From positions 7,116,001 to 7,180,000 of the forward strand of contig NC_083524.1 of assembly GCF_032362555.1 (NCBI RefSeq): 64,000 nucleotides of DNA, written 5' to 3'. The number at the start of each line of letters is the position of its first letter. Position 1 is the stretch's first letter. Source of the stretch: Amyelois transitella (lineage: Eukaryota; Arthropoda; Insecta; Lepidoptera; Pyralidae). Below the pieces are notes generated by a model. The model searched no databases. It had not been told where the DNA came from and saw only the letters and a list, made by a program, of their open reading frames with translations. Of the stretch, positions 32,782 through 43,581 are shown in pieces. A program made the position numbers and the translations under genes.

Positions 32782-35700
32782 CTACATACTTCTATAGAAT
32801 TTGAGAAGAGTTTTTTTAATTGATGCGTTGGTCCCACATACAGATCTAATGTCTGCGGGCAAACTGTTCAATAAGTAGGGCAAGCGTTTTTTTAATGTTC
32901 TATCGCCATAGTAATTACTTACTCTGGGTACCTCCAGCTTGCCCGCAGTCACAGACCTAGTACTGTGACCATGACTAGTGACATTTAGCTTCTGATTGTT
33001 ATGATTATTCAATATTATAAGATATTTATGCTTTACACTAGCTGGAAGAATCTTACATATTTTAAAAAGTAGATAATAATCTTTTTTAACTTTATTTTTA
33101 GTTTTACTATTGACCAGAAACTTTAGAAATCTAATTTGAATTTTTTCTATTTTATCTAAATTGGTTTTAAATGTAAATCCATAACAATCAAGAGCATAGC
33201 TAATTATAGGTTCTACTAGTGATAAATATAAACATTTTAAGATATTCCTAGGAACTTTGAAACTTAAGTGATAAAATTTACTTAACAATATTCTTAATTT
33301 ACTGCATATGTAATTGACATGTTGTGTCCAGGAAAAACGATCGTCTACAATAACTCCAAGGTAGGTTATATAATTTACACGTTCTATGGGTTCACAAGTA
33401 CAGTATATATTTTTATTATGAATACAGGAATAAGAATGAGCTGTTATAGGCAATGCTGATGGTTGTTTGGAAAGATCAATATAGGGAGAGTGTATTATCA
33501 TATATTTAGTTTTAGAGGTATTCAATAGAATTCCGTTGTCGTGCGACCACTCAACGACCGCGTCCACATCACATTGTACCAAAAATAGGAGTTCCGCCAG
33601 GTCAGCGCCGGCGAGCAGCATGCAGAGGTCATCCGCGAACATGTGCGCTGTGCAGTGCTGCAGTGCACCACTCAGGCTGTTAACGTGCATTAGGTAGCTC
33701 ACGGGACCACACCCCGAGCCCTGCGGTACCCCGCAGCGTACCGCCGTCATCGCGCTGAGCGCATCTCTAACCCTGACACGATATGAGCGCCCGGTTAGAT
33801 AGTCGCGGAACCAGTCGTTAAGTGGCTTGTCGACTCCACATTCGCTCATAGCTTTCAAAAGGGTATCTGTATCTAGGGTGTCGAACGCTTTTTTATAATC
33901 AAAAAATACTGCAACAACAATTTTTTTATCTGCTAAATGTGAATTGATTTCATCTGTAAAAATGGACAATAATGAGCTAGTACTTTTACCCTTCTGAAAG
34001 CCATGTTGACAGTCATTTAAAATATTATTTTGTGATAAATAAGATCCGAGTTGAGTTGTTATGCTCTTTTCAATTATTTTGTCTATACTAGATAAAATAG
34101 CTATAAGTCTGTAATTTATGTAGTCTTTACGATCTCCTTTTTTATGAATTGGTCTTACTATTGCCTCCTTTAATTTATCTGGGAATTTATGATATTTTAC
34201 AGATAAGTTAATTAGTCTAGCTATAACGGCACTTACTCTTTCGGATATTAACTTCAGGTCACACATGCGTACGAGATCGCTTCCAGCTGATTTTTTCGCA
34301 TCCATTTTATCTATAATACCTTTAACTATTTTTGCATCAACTGGTTGCCATCTCATACACCTGTCCGACTTATATACATAACTTGTTCGATTTAGCCATT
34401 TATATTTACAGTCATGTTTAATTGAGTCTATCTCTTTAGAAAAAGTTCTTGCAAACTCATTACATATATATTCAGTACCACCTTGGATCCTCATACTATT
34501 AACTATATTTGTATCTAAAGATTTTTTACTCTTCCCTAGCATACTATTTATTTTTTCCCAAATTTTCCTAATATTCTTGTTACAATCTATAATACACTGT
34601 TTATCATAATTATTCCTGGATTTAGCTATCGCCTTATGACATTTATTTCTATATTTGGTATAAATTAGTCTATTTATCATATTATTTGGTTCTTTGCTCC
34701 ATATTTTAAACAGTCTATCTCTTTCTAATATCATCTTTTTAAATTTTTCTGTCACCCAGTTTTTATTTCTCATACTATTATTAATCACTATGTTTTTATA
34801 ACATTGACTATATATGGTAGTAAAAATTTCGCATAAAGCAGTGTACAATTTTATAGGGCAGTCAATTGTTAACAGGTGTTGAAAATCAGTAGCTAAAAGT
34901 TTTTCCCTGACTAGGCGGTTATCTAACACGCGGCGCGCAGCAGTGGAGGGACCCGCGGCGGCCAGCCCGCCTGCGTTATCTTTGCATTTTATCAATACAG
35001 TCACATAATAGTGATCCGATATTTTATGTTCAATTACCGCTGAACAAATTGCAGCTGAACTATGTCTAGCATATATATGATCCAAGCATGATTCTACTAC
35101 TTTACCATTAAGTATTTCCTTTCTTGTTATATCATGAATACATTTAGTAAAACCATATTCTGTCATTAAATTTTCGTAGGTAATCACATTGTTATCTTGA
35201 CTGTTCAACAAATTTATATTTATATCTCCACATAATATTACTTTGGAATTAGTTGGTAGACTATTTAATAAAATATTAAGTTCTGATAAGAATTGTACAG
35301 TTTTATCTTTTTTATTAACTTTTGGAGGTCTGTCAATAGAAATAATATGTAACTGCTCACCTGCAATATTCAGCGTTATGTAAACACATTCTGCCGCGCT
35401 CATCGCCAGCGCAGGCGTTGCCGAGCTATCTACCTCCTGCTGGACTAATCCCGCGCGAGAATACACTAGAACTCCTCCACCGCTTCGCCCCGAACGTGTA
35501 TAGTAACTTAAATTAAAGCCATCTATTTTATAAAAGGATAATAAACTATAATTTATATTAGATTCTGTTAGTACTATTATATCAATTTTATGTAAATGTC
35601 CATGCAGTGAGACGAGTAATTCGTCAAAATGTTTTTTAATTGAACGTATGTTTACATGTAATAAACAAATATCACAATCACTATTAAATCTAGAAGAGTC

Positions 35701-35814
35701 ATAGAAGTCACTTATGTTGCTTACACGAACATAGTTTACTGAATTGTCGACATGGTCTATGTCACTTAAAGGTGTGAATTTTAATAATAAGGATAAACAC
35801 GATAATCACTGCAT
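32782..35814 (-). CDS. CR1-like LINE ORF2: endonuclease and reverse transcriptase
   Basis: Open from ATG at 35814, except for a TGA at codon 3, to the stop at 32782; about 1010 codons. N-terminal apurinic-like endonuclease: LLHVNIRSIKKHFDELLVSL, IIVLTESNI, SGGGVLVYSR, LCGDININL, SCLDHIYAR and the catalytic SDHY. Reverse transcriptase: IVRPIHKKGDRKDYINYR, HGFQKGKSTSSLL, VFFDYKKAFDTLD, GVPQGSGCGP, and FADD in place of the usual YADD. C-terminal region: YLGVIVDDRFSWTQHV. The protein nicks target DNA and reverse-transcribes the element RNA from the nick. A 250-bp GC-rich patch inside the RT (33540-33790) stands out from the AT-rich rest. The RT catalytic Asp residues are intact; whether it is active is unknown. 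Confidence 0.88.
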
Positions 35815-35825
35815 TAAATACCTAT

Positions 35826-36741
35826 TCACTTTGCTAATTCACGAATATCGCTGTCCGATTTCACCCACAAAGCCTTATCGCCCTCTGACTTCTTGACAAG
35901 AACTTTACCATTGGTGACCCAGATGTATTTATATAATCCTCGAAGTTCCTTTTTTACATTCCATAATAAGGCTCTAGTCGGTTTGGTCAAGTCTTCATTG
36001 ACATAAATTCTGCTTCTCAAGGCCCCACCCACGATGTTATAACTCGTCTCTTCCAGTAATTTACGTCTCTGGGACAACCATTGATCACGCGTTCCCGTGC
36101 CTATAGTTTTAAACTTCACAATTATAGGCGCGGGCTTGTATCCCGGTTTAGGAGTATACGTGCGGGTCATTGACTCGATGTCCTCGCAGCTGACGTCCAT
36201 TTTGCGCGCGACCAAGGCCACAATGTCCTTGAGATTTTCGCCCGGTAATTGCTCAATACCAACTATTTCAATATTGTTTTTGCGAGTTGTTTGTTCAATA
36301 TTTTGTAATTTTTGCTCCAATGCCAAGTTGCACTTTTCAAGATAGGTGCACTTATTATTCGTATTGATCATCATCTTCTCAAGCTTGTTTATTTTCTCCT
36401 TAGACACTTCGTGCTCCGCAAGCAGCGTATCGTATTTGTCAGAAAGGACGCTAATACTGTGAATGATGGTGTTCATTTGTTTTTCTAATGAAGGTAGAAC
36501 AATAAGTGTTTTTTGGATGTCTTTTAACGTTTTACGTACTGTTTTTTCATCTTCCCCTTCTGTTTCATCATCCGTATCATTCTCCTCGCAGTTATAGCAA
36601 CAAGTTCTGTTCCTTCCTGCCTTGATATCTGCCGCCAATCCCTTAACACAGCTCTTATGAAAAAGTCCTTGACAGGGCCTGGCATACGAAATGCGAACCC
36701 TTCTTGGATAGCACTTTCTTGCACTTTTGACACTCCATATT
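35826..36741 (-). CDS. CR1-like LINE ORF1: PHD finger, coiled coil, FP25K-like C-terminus
   Basis: The intact frame from 36638 gives 270 residues. Upstream, an ATG at 36741 opens MECQKCKKVLSKKGSHFVC, and a frameshift near 36675 separates this from CQGLFHKSC...CCYNC. Together these make a PHD-like zinc finger (C-x2-C ... C ... H-x2-C ... C-x2-C). A coiled coil follows (LEKQMNTI ... LEKCNLALEQKLQNIEQ). A C-terminal domain then resembles the LINE ORF1/baculovirus FP25K-type fold: NNIEIVGIEQLPGENLKDIV, RSRIYVNEDLTKPTRALLW. The role is RNA/DNA binding in the retrotransposition particle. The FP25K resemblance is known for insect LINE ORF1s and does not indicate a virus here. Confidence 0.8.
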
Positions 36742-36745
36742 TATA

Positions 36746-37480
36746 TTAAAAATACTATATTACAATTTTATACAAATTATGTACTATACCGCAGCCGTCG
36801 CGTGCGCAATTTGAATAATCGATGCGTGTGTTCGGCGCGGCGCACTCACCGAGACTGATATATTGATTAACTGATTATACTTTTTGAAGTTCTCTTTCTC
36901 TTATTTTTGTCTCTGAATGAATAACAATGTATGTGATTTCGTTTTTACTTACGTTCCGGCGCATAAACGAACATCTGCCATTTAACTCTTTCTACTTCGC
37001 TGTTATAGTAGATGTTACGATTTACTCCGTAATTATTTTTATACAAATATATTATTTTTAGGGTTCCCTACCTCAAAAAAAGAAACTCTTATAGGATAAT
37101 TTGGTTGTTTGTTCGTTTGTCCCTCTGTCAAGTCTGTGTTGAGATATCAAGTAGTAATTTATTAAAATCATATAAGTACTCGTAGTTAGGTTTACAATCA
37201 ATTGACGCTACTAAAAAAATACTTCTAAATTAAAAAAAAAATTATAGGGCCTTGCATAAAACGCAAATTTCAACACTCTCAAAGAAATCAAATTCATAGG
37301 CCGTTGACTTAGAAATATCAAATTCAAAAAGTTACATTGTTATATTTTTACTGCAAAATAGTTAAGTAAATCATAAATATATAGCCTTATAAGGCATCGA
37401 AACCTCTAATTGAAACTACTAGTTTATACGGAATCAGGAGGCAGAGTCAGGTTATTTTTATAATTTTTTTGTATGTAGGT
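36746..37480. other. No gene seen
   Basis: Includes a CG-rich patch at 36785-36860 next to the 5' end of the LINE, perhaps its 5' UTR/promoter. The remainder is AT-rich. Confidence 0.35.
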
Positions 37481-37499
37481 TTGTTGTTCTTATTTACAG

Positions 37500-37945
37500 A
37501 AAATTCAATTTTAAATTTTCAAGAGGAATATAACGAAAGTTTACCAAATATAAGTACTGGATTTTTCGATAAACATCAACCATTGGAAGATGAAGTAATG
37601 ACTAGACTTATGGACGATCTTGGCGTATCAGTTTTGAATAAAACTATACCTCAAACAGATCGAATCGAACCGACGACGCCGTGTACCTCTCCTCCTATAT
37701 TGACGCCTTCTAATTCCCAATCTACACAAATTCATGCTAATCATATTGAAGATGATATCACTGAAAAAATGTCAATCACACCAATTCCGTCAGAGTACAA
37801 TTCATTTACTTCCAGCCCATCACATGATTTATTAGAACCAAATCAAACAGGTCAATCAGTGAATTTCGACATTGATTCAATTGAGTCAGTTGTCACTTGT
37901 CAGTCTCCTATAATAACTACAGTCTTGCCAGAAGGTTCCTTTTGA
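37500..37945 (+). CDS. Possible terminal exon, Ser/Thr/Pro-rich protein, unrecognised
   Basis: A good acceptor (tgttgttcttatttacag, ending 37499) opens a 148-residue frame: ENSILNFQEEYNESLPNIS ... EDEVMTRLMDDLGVSVL ... TTPCTSPPILTPSNSQST ... TTVLPEGSF, with a TGA at 37943-37945. Composition is acidic and Ser/Thr/Pro-rich with no known domain, like a transcription-factor or regulatory tail. AATAAA occurs about 100 bp downstream (38046-38052), fitting a 3' end. No upstream partner exon is identified. It may belong to a host gene or to a transposon gene. It is in no repeat family recognised here. Confidence 0.4.
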
Positions 37946-39375
37946 AACCTTTAAGGTGATTTTTTAAATGCATTGGTTACTTTTAGGTTACACTAATGAA
38001 AAGGTTACTTTTAGGTGATTTTTCTGGATTTGTAGAATTTTTTTTAATAAAAGCAACGTGAAACGAAACGCTCGTTTTAGAATTTTTCATGTTGGTAAGC
38101 TTCGTTAGCATTGGAACAACACGTTGTACTTTTCCTCTTTCACACTTACACCACTTCTATCTCGCTCACTCGCTTTCGCTTGACCAGACGGATTAGATCG
38201 GATCTTCGGTCAGATTCATTCATTCGTTGTTGTTTGTTTGCCGGCCGCCCCGCGCCGCCATTTAAATTTGTTGTCATCGAAAGATAACCTAAAGTTTGTA
38301 TTTTGTGATTTGATTGATAATTAATAATTACAATAAGACATAATTTCCTACTGGACATTTACTGAAAGCTTGGTAAGTGTATCTACGATTGCAGTGCATG
38401 TTTTGTGTACCTACTGTGTGCTTCACTTTGTATTTTTTCTATAATTATACTTTTTTATAGTTATGGGCTAATAAATTAACGATGAATTTTAATCAGACCA
38501 ATTAAGTAGGTAGGTACCTATTACACACCATGAATGCTTTGTTTTTTTAAACTTGGTTTTAGTTAGACAATAAAATAGTAAGTAGGTACAAGTCAGTTAT
38601 TAATATACGTAAAAGAAGTTACTGAGATTAAACCACTGAGCGGATTAAACCTTTAATAGCGGTCAGTGAATTAAACCAAAAGGCTTCATGTTTTCACAGA
38701 TTAGTGATAAATGTAATCTACGATACATCTACATGTTTTTTAAAATTTGTAAATTGTTGTAAAATGCACAATCCCGCCAAAAATTATGACATTAGTTTTT
38801 TATTTTTTTTAATTATATTGGCAACTGACATTAGGTATTATAGTAGTGTTACCTCATCTAAAGTTTTATCCACAAAATGTGGATGAATTTTTGTCTTATA
38901 CACCCATCGACCCAGTTACTTAACAAAATGTGTATATGTATGTAATGTACTGAGTAAAAATTATGGCGTTACATTATACGCATAACACTATGTTTGATTT
39001 TAATTTTCTTGAGTGATAATTTCTGAGAAAATACCAATATTTCAATTAATTCTAATTCTGTACCAATGATGATAAAAACAAAAAGTTATACTTAAACCTT
39101 AATGTTGACAATATCTTTCTTTGTTCGTTCTTTAACGTTCTTCTTGTCTCTTAAAGAGAAAAACGCTTCCAAGTCGAATTTGAGGTTCATCGCAAACGTG
39201 AATACGTTGACAGAAATTATTTACACGTATTGCATCAGGTATCTTACTTTCATACTAATAACGTGGTTAATTTATTCATTTTATTTGTTTGATTTCTTTT
39301 CATGACTTTGGTGTTGGTCTTGGCATGGTTTTAACTTAATCTACTAAAAATATACACTCAGTCTAAGCTAAGCAA
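37946..39375. other. No gene seen
   Basis: A C/T-rich stretch at 38120-38270 (CACTCGCTTTCGCTTG, GCCGGCCGCCCCGCGCC) may be a promoter region. The rest is AT-rich with no coding signal. Confidence 0.35.
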
Positions 39376-39463
39376 ATGGACAAATTCTTCATTTCTTCTA
39401 AGTCGTCGACTTCAAGGGAAGAGGAGAGGAGAGATATTAACAATGATTGCGATAGTAGTAGTA

Positions 39464-42400
39464 GGGAACTGCAGGCAAAATGGACCCTGCAGGCAAAACG
39501 GACCGGTTTTATAACTTTGAAACTACTAGCGCCATCTATTCGTTTGTAGCGTTACTAAATAGCTGTCGCCTTTCTCGCTCTCGGTCAGTGCTGGTGAACC
39601 TACCATGCGTGTGGACGGAATTTTTTCGCGGTAGGTATGTTTTTTGTTGTTTTGATGTAAAAAGTGTAATTTTTGACTAGCCTGCACTTTTGTTCTATTG
39701 TTTATAGCCGATATTACGCATAATAGTAGTGATTAACATATTATTGAGCTTAATAAAGTGTCACCAGAATCAAAAATGGCCCAACTTATAACCTCAAATT
39801 TTTCATTGTTTTTAATGTTCCCCAAAGGCAAAACGGTCCGGGCAAAACGGGCCACCGGTCCAATTTGCCCTCAAATTAAGTTATAAATTTGAACTATGTT
39901 TAGCGTTTTTTTGTTTCAGATGGTTTATAAATATATTCGGAAAACTAACCGTCAGTCATGGGGCCAAGAAAATATGAAAAACGCCTTACAAAAGGTCAAA
40001 AATAAAGAAATGGGTTTAAGGAAAGCTGCTGAAACTTACGGTGTGCCGAAAACAACGCTAAAGCGACGATTAAATGCGCTTGTGGAAACGAATAATCTTG
40101 ACCAAGCCGTCACTAAAAAACTGGGACGTTTCGAGCAGGTTTTCAATAAAGAACAAGAGCGAGAATTGACAGATTATTTGAAAGATATGGAGTGTCGTTT
40201 CTATGGCCTTACTTCGAAAGATCTAAGAAAACTAGCCTATGACTTGGTGGAAAGAAATAATTTGTCTCACAATTTCGATCACGACACCAAATCGGCCGGC
40301 AGGTACTGGCTTGAAAACTTTTTAAAGCGAAATCCAGATCTTAGCTTTCGAAAACCTGAAGCCACTTCCGCAGCTAGAGCGGCAGGATTTAACCCCGTTG
40401 CTGTCAATAATTTCTTTGATTTGCTGACTGATTTGATTATTAAATATAAATTAACACCGGACAAAATTTTTAACGTGGATGAGACCGGCATGACGACTGT
40501 GCCCAAAAGTTTGCCGCGTATTGTTGGTACCAAAGGTAAGAAACAAGTAGGATTGCTGACATCTGCAGAACGAGGGCAGTTGGTAACAGTCGTATTTTGC
40601 ATGGGAGCAGACGGATCTTACATGCCACCGCTGTTTATTTTTCCGCGAAAAAGAATGAAGGAAGAATTGATGAGGAATGCCCCACGGGGTTCTTTGGCTA
40701 TGTGTCACGAAAGTGGATGGATACAAAAGGACATATTCACTGCATGGTTCAAGAAATTTATTCAATATTCGAGAGCATCACCAGAAAATCCTGTTTTGCT
40801 ATTACTTGATGGGCATGCTAGTCATGTCAAAAACTTAGATGTGATTGATTTAGGGCGTGAACACGGTGTTCATATCTTGTCATTTCCGCCTCACTGCACG
40901 CACCGTCTGCAACTCTTGGACGTGGGATTTATGAAGCCTCTGTCTACCTACTACACAGAAGCCGCTAATAACTGGCTCAAAATGAATGGAGGGAAAGTTA
41001 TAACCCAGTTTCAAATTGCAGAGCTTGTTAATCAATCATTTCAAAAAACAGCCACACTTACAACAGCCTACAATTCATATGAAAACACAGGCATCTGGCC
41101 ACTCAATCGCAATCGTTTCACTGAAGCTGATTTTCTAGCGGCATCAACCACTGATATTGCGCTAAATGACAGCGATACGGATGATGAAACTCTGGTAATT
41201 AACCGAAACTACCTCCAGCCACCTATTCCAAGTGTGGTCTCTCATGCTTCTACATCAAATCTGCAAGACACAGTTAATGACGAGTCCCAGCCATCAACTT
41301 CCAGAGCTGTTCAGTCTTCTCCAGTCAATTGTCAGCCACGAGACCAGCTATCTGTAACAAATCTTCAAGAAGAGATAAGCATCGAGACTCAGTCATTATT
41401 AAATTCAGTAGCTGCTCAGCCTTCTGCGACAATTTCTCTTGTAAATGGCCAACCATCTACTTCATCTCTGTCATCTAGTATCAGGGTGCAGGAACCGAGT
41501 AATAATTCTCTACAGTCAGGCCAGGATCTAACCAAAAACCAGCTCCAGCCAATAAAATTCCAAGAAACCGCCAAAAATCCACAAGACGTTCAGACTTCTG
41601 TTGTTAACCAGGACTTTCAATCACCAGAGCCTCAACCAATAAATTCACGAGCTGATCAGAATGCTTCTCCATCTTTACTGACTATTGATAATACTCAATC
41701 AACATCACCAGGTTTGACATCAACTCCAGCATTCAATTCTTTGGAAACTGAAAATTTGGGCACCCCTGGATCTTCTAAAACAAACCCAACAAATAATCGT
41801 TTTTTTATCAGCCCAAAAATTATAATGCCTTTCCCCAAAACAACTGCAACCAAAAGAAAAAGTGTTTGGCGTGGAAAAACAGCTGTTATAACCTCATTAC
41901 CATATCGGAAGGAACTCGAGGTGACACCAAATATAAACAAAAAAAAGAATCTTAACCTAGAAACTAAACAGAAAACTAAGAAAGCCAATAAGACAAAGAA
42001 AATAAAAGAAAAGAAGAAAGCCAGAAACAGGAAGGACTCGACGACTGATGAAGAAGATGATACACAATGTTTTTACTGTTCTCATTTCATTAATTTTTAT
42101 TTATTAATTTCATTAATGAAGGCTGGGTGCAATGCCAGATTTGTCACCAATGGGCACATTGTAGTTGTGCAGGCATAGAGGATGATGATGCGGACACCAT
42201 ATTTATATGCGAAAATTGTTCACCGGGCTAAACTACGAGCATATCGCATAGGTCCATTTTGCCCTCGCACGTGGTCCATTCTGCCCGCTTATGTGGGCAA
42301 AACGGACCAAAGAGAAGATTTGGGAAATCGTCCATTATCTTTAAACGATGTGATTTAATTAAAGTCTGATTATCAAAATATGTAGACTGATTAGTGGTAA

Positions 42401-42492
42401 GCTTGTTCTCATAAAAGTTTCTAAAATAAACCTATAATTTGTTGATTTAAATGAGTTTTTCCTTAAGTGTTCCGTTTTGCCTGCAGTTCCCC
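39464..42492 (+). mobile_element. Complete pogo-like DNA transposon, 3029 bp
   Basis: Flanked by TA at 39462-39463 and 42493-42494. Terminal inverted repeats: left GGGAACTGCAGGCAAAA, right (inverted) GGGGAACTGCAGGCAAAA. It contains one transposase gene and eight copies of a 13-bp subterminal motif (GGCAAAACGGACC and variants) in both ends. The precise in-frame interruption of the flanking zinc-finger ORF confirms the ends. Confidence 0.88.
39920..42178 (+). CDS. Pogo-like transposase with pipsqueak-type HTH, DDE domain and broken PHD finger
   Basis: Start chosen at the ATG at 39920, which directly follows a splice-acceptor-like tttttgtttcag; the frame is open 24 bp further upstream. Numbering from that ATG: HTH at about 15-50 (KEMGLRKAAETYGVPKTTLK); CENP-B/Tc5-like DNA-binding segment at about 60-145 (GLTSKDLRKLAYDLV, WLENFLKRNPDLSFR). 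The DDE_1 catalytic region follows, with Asp near 187 (IFNVDETGM), 297 (LLLLDGHASH) and 334 (LLDVGFMKPL). The C-terminal third is Ser/Gln-rich, then Lys-rich. It ends in Cys pairs (CFYC) that start a PHD finger. A 23-bp insertion (42095-42117) knocks the frame out inside the finger; the rest of it lies in another frame (CQICHQWAHCSCAG ... FICENC) up to 42231. The transposase core looks intact. This is cut-and-paste transposition at TA sites. Confidence 0.87.
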   Translation: MVYKYIRKTNRQSWGQENMKNALQKVKNKEMGLRKAAETYGVPKTTLKRRLNALVETNNLDQAVTKKLGRFEQVFNKEQERELTDYLKDMECRFYGLTSKDLRKLAYDLVERNNLSHNFDHDTKSAGRYWLENFLKRNPDLSFRKPEATSAARAAGFNPVAVNNFFDLLTDLIIKYKLTPDKIFNVDETGMTTVPKSLPRIVGTKGKKQVGLLTSAERGQLVTVVFCMGADGSYMPPLFIFPRKRMKEELMRNAPRGSLAMCHESGWIQKDIFTAWFKKFIQYSRASPENPVLLLLDGHASHVKNLDVIDLGREHGVHILSFPPHCTHRLQLLDVGFMKPLSTYYTEAANNWLKMNGGKVITQFQIAELVNQSFQKTATLTTAYNSYENTGIWPLNRNRFTEADFLAASTTDIALNDSDTDDETLVINRNYLQPPIPSVVSHASTSNLQDTVNDESQPSTSRAVQSSPVNCQPRDQLSVTNLQEEISIETQSLLNSVAAQPSATISLVNGQPSTSSLSSSIRVQEPSNNSLQSGQDLTKNQLQPIKFQETAKNPQDVQTSVVNQDFQSPEPQPINSRADQNASPSLLTIDNTQSTSPGLTSTPAFNSLETENLGTPGSSKTNPTNNRFFISPKIIMPFPKTTATKRKSVWRGKTAVITSLPYRKELEVTPNINKKKNLNLETKQKTKKANKTKKIKEKKKARNRKDSTTDEEDDTQCFYCSHFINFYLLISLMKAGCNARFVTNGHIVVVQA

Positions 42493-42694
42493 TACGATGC
42501 GTGAGGAACCTCTGCCAAAGAAACAAAAACAACACCGCGACTTTAATGAAAAGTGGCTACAACATATATTAAATTTAAAAATTGGATTTCTAAGAGAGAG
42601 CAAGAATGTGGCATGATTACCGCTTATTGCAAAGTGTGCAATTGTACTGTTAATAATCATAAACCAGCACTAGTCAAGCACATGAATACGACGA

Positions 42695-42738
42695 ACCTCC
42701 AAACACGACGGCTTTGCAAAGCCGTCGTGTTTGGAGGT
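42695..42738. repeat. Perfect 44-bp palindrome
   Basis: ACCTCCAAACACGACGGCTT followed by TGCA-centred complement, with no spacer and no mismatch. It marks the junction between the zinc-finger ORF and the Tigger fragment. Both arms carry the same short sequence, so one arm was probably copied from the other. Confidence 0.9.
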
Positions 42739-43500
42739 AAAAATGTCACTTTTATATTTGGATGCATAGCTTCAAGTTCGCGAGGATGACCTGGTGCATT
42801 GTCCAAAACTAGAAGTGCCTTAAAGTCTAAATTCTTATTTTTCAAGTAAATTTCAACTTCCTTAACAAAACAATTCCGAAACCAGTCACAAAATACAGCG
42901 CTTGTTACCCACGCTTTCTTATTAGCACGCCAAAACACTGGCAGGTTGTCCTTGTTTTGATTTTTTAAAGCACGTGGATTTAGCGATCTGTAAAGCATCA
43001 GTGGCTTAATGACACAATCTCCAGATGCATTAGAACATAGCAGCTGTGTAACTCTATCCTTTGCTGCCTTAAATCCAGGAGCAGACTTTTCGCTTTTAGA
43101 AATGAATGTTTTGTTCGGCATTTTCTTCCAAAACAGTGCAGTTTCGTCTGCATTAAATACTTGCTCAGGTTTGTATCCTCCATCAGCTACTAGGTTCGCA
43201 AAGTCTTCTGGATACCGTTCTGCTGCAGCAGTATCTGCTGATGCAGCTTCTCCTACAATTTTAATGTTATGCAATGATTGTCTTACTTTAAATTTATTGA
43301 ACCAACATTCACCACTACCACTACCATCAGGTTCTTTAAAATGAGCGTAAAGACGCTTTGCCTTCTCCCGGATCAATGGACAACTCAGGGGAACCCTTTT
43401 TTGGTTGCGGTCTTCTATCCATAATGACAACGCCACTTCCATTTTTTCTATTGCTGGATCACGAACAATTTTCGCCGACAATGAAGTTGAAGCTACAGAT
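42739..43500 (-). pseudogene. Tigger-type transposase fragment (DNA-binding and DDE part)
   Basis: Minus-strand frame: KMEVALSLWIEDRNQKRVPL, then IREKAKRLYAHFKE ... GECWFNKFKVR (CENP-B-type DNA-binding helix-turn-helix), then FNADETALFWKKMPNKTFIS and LLVLDNAPGHP (first and second catalytic Asp), then VTFLPPNTTALQ. There it runs into the palindrome and loses the third Asp. The N-terminal 60-80 residues are replaced by sequence of the next element; the boundary is near 43500. It is a fragment of the same broad group as the copy at 31146, but a separate insertion. Confidence 0.78.
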
Positions 43501-43581
43501 ATTCTTGGGGTAGACGGGATGATTTGGGTAGGAAAAAAACTGTTTTTACAATGCAACAGGAAAATGAATTAGTGAAGCATA

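Larger units (their letters stand above)
32669..36745 (-). mobile_element. CR1-like non-LTR retrotransposon, nearly full length
   Basis: Two ORFs in tandem on the minus strand: ORF1 (about 36741 to 35826) and ORF2 (35814 to 32782). They are followed by a short 3' UTR ending in (TAAA)n at 32669-32695. ORF1 and ORF2 are separated by 11 bp. About 4.1 kb, the usual size for this class. Only a few disabling changes are seen (a frameshift in the ORF1 finger and a TGA at ORF2 codon 3), so the copy is fairly young. Confidence 0.85.
39376..42694 (+). pseudogene. Zinc-finger ORF of an unidentified (hAT-like?) element, split by a pogo-like insertion
   Basis: Left part 39376-39463: MDKFFISSKSSTSREEERRD INNDCDSSS. 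Right part from 42495: MREEPLPKKQKQHRDFNEKW LQ, then after a one-base frame change FKNWISKREQECG and AYCKVCNCTVNNHKPALVKH. The two parts are joined in frame once the 3.0-kb insert and one copy of its TA duplication are removed. The CxxC...H...H cluster after F-x-x-W-L resembles N-terminal zinc fingers of several hAT/BED-like transposon proteins, but I cannot name the family. The frame stops being recognisable at the palindrome at 42695. Confidence 0.6.

Noticed and set aside
35826..36638. Baculovirus-like FP25K gene
   Set aside because: The similarity is the known LINE ORF1 C-terminal domain; the PHD finger, coiled coil and adjacent RT ORF place it in a retrotransposon.
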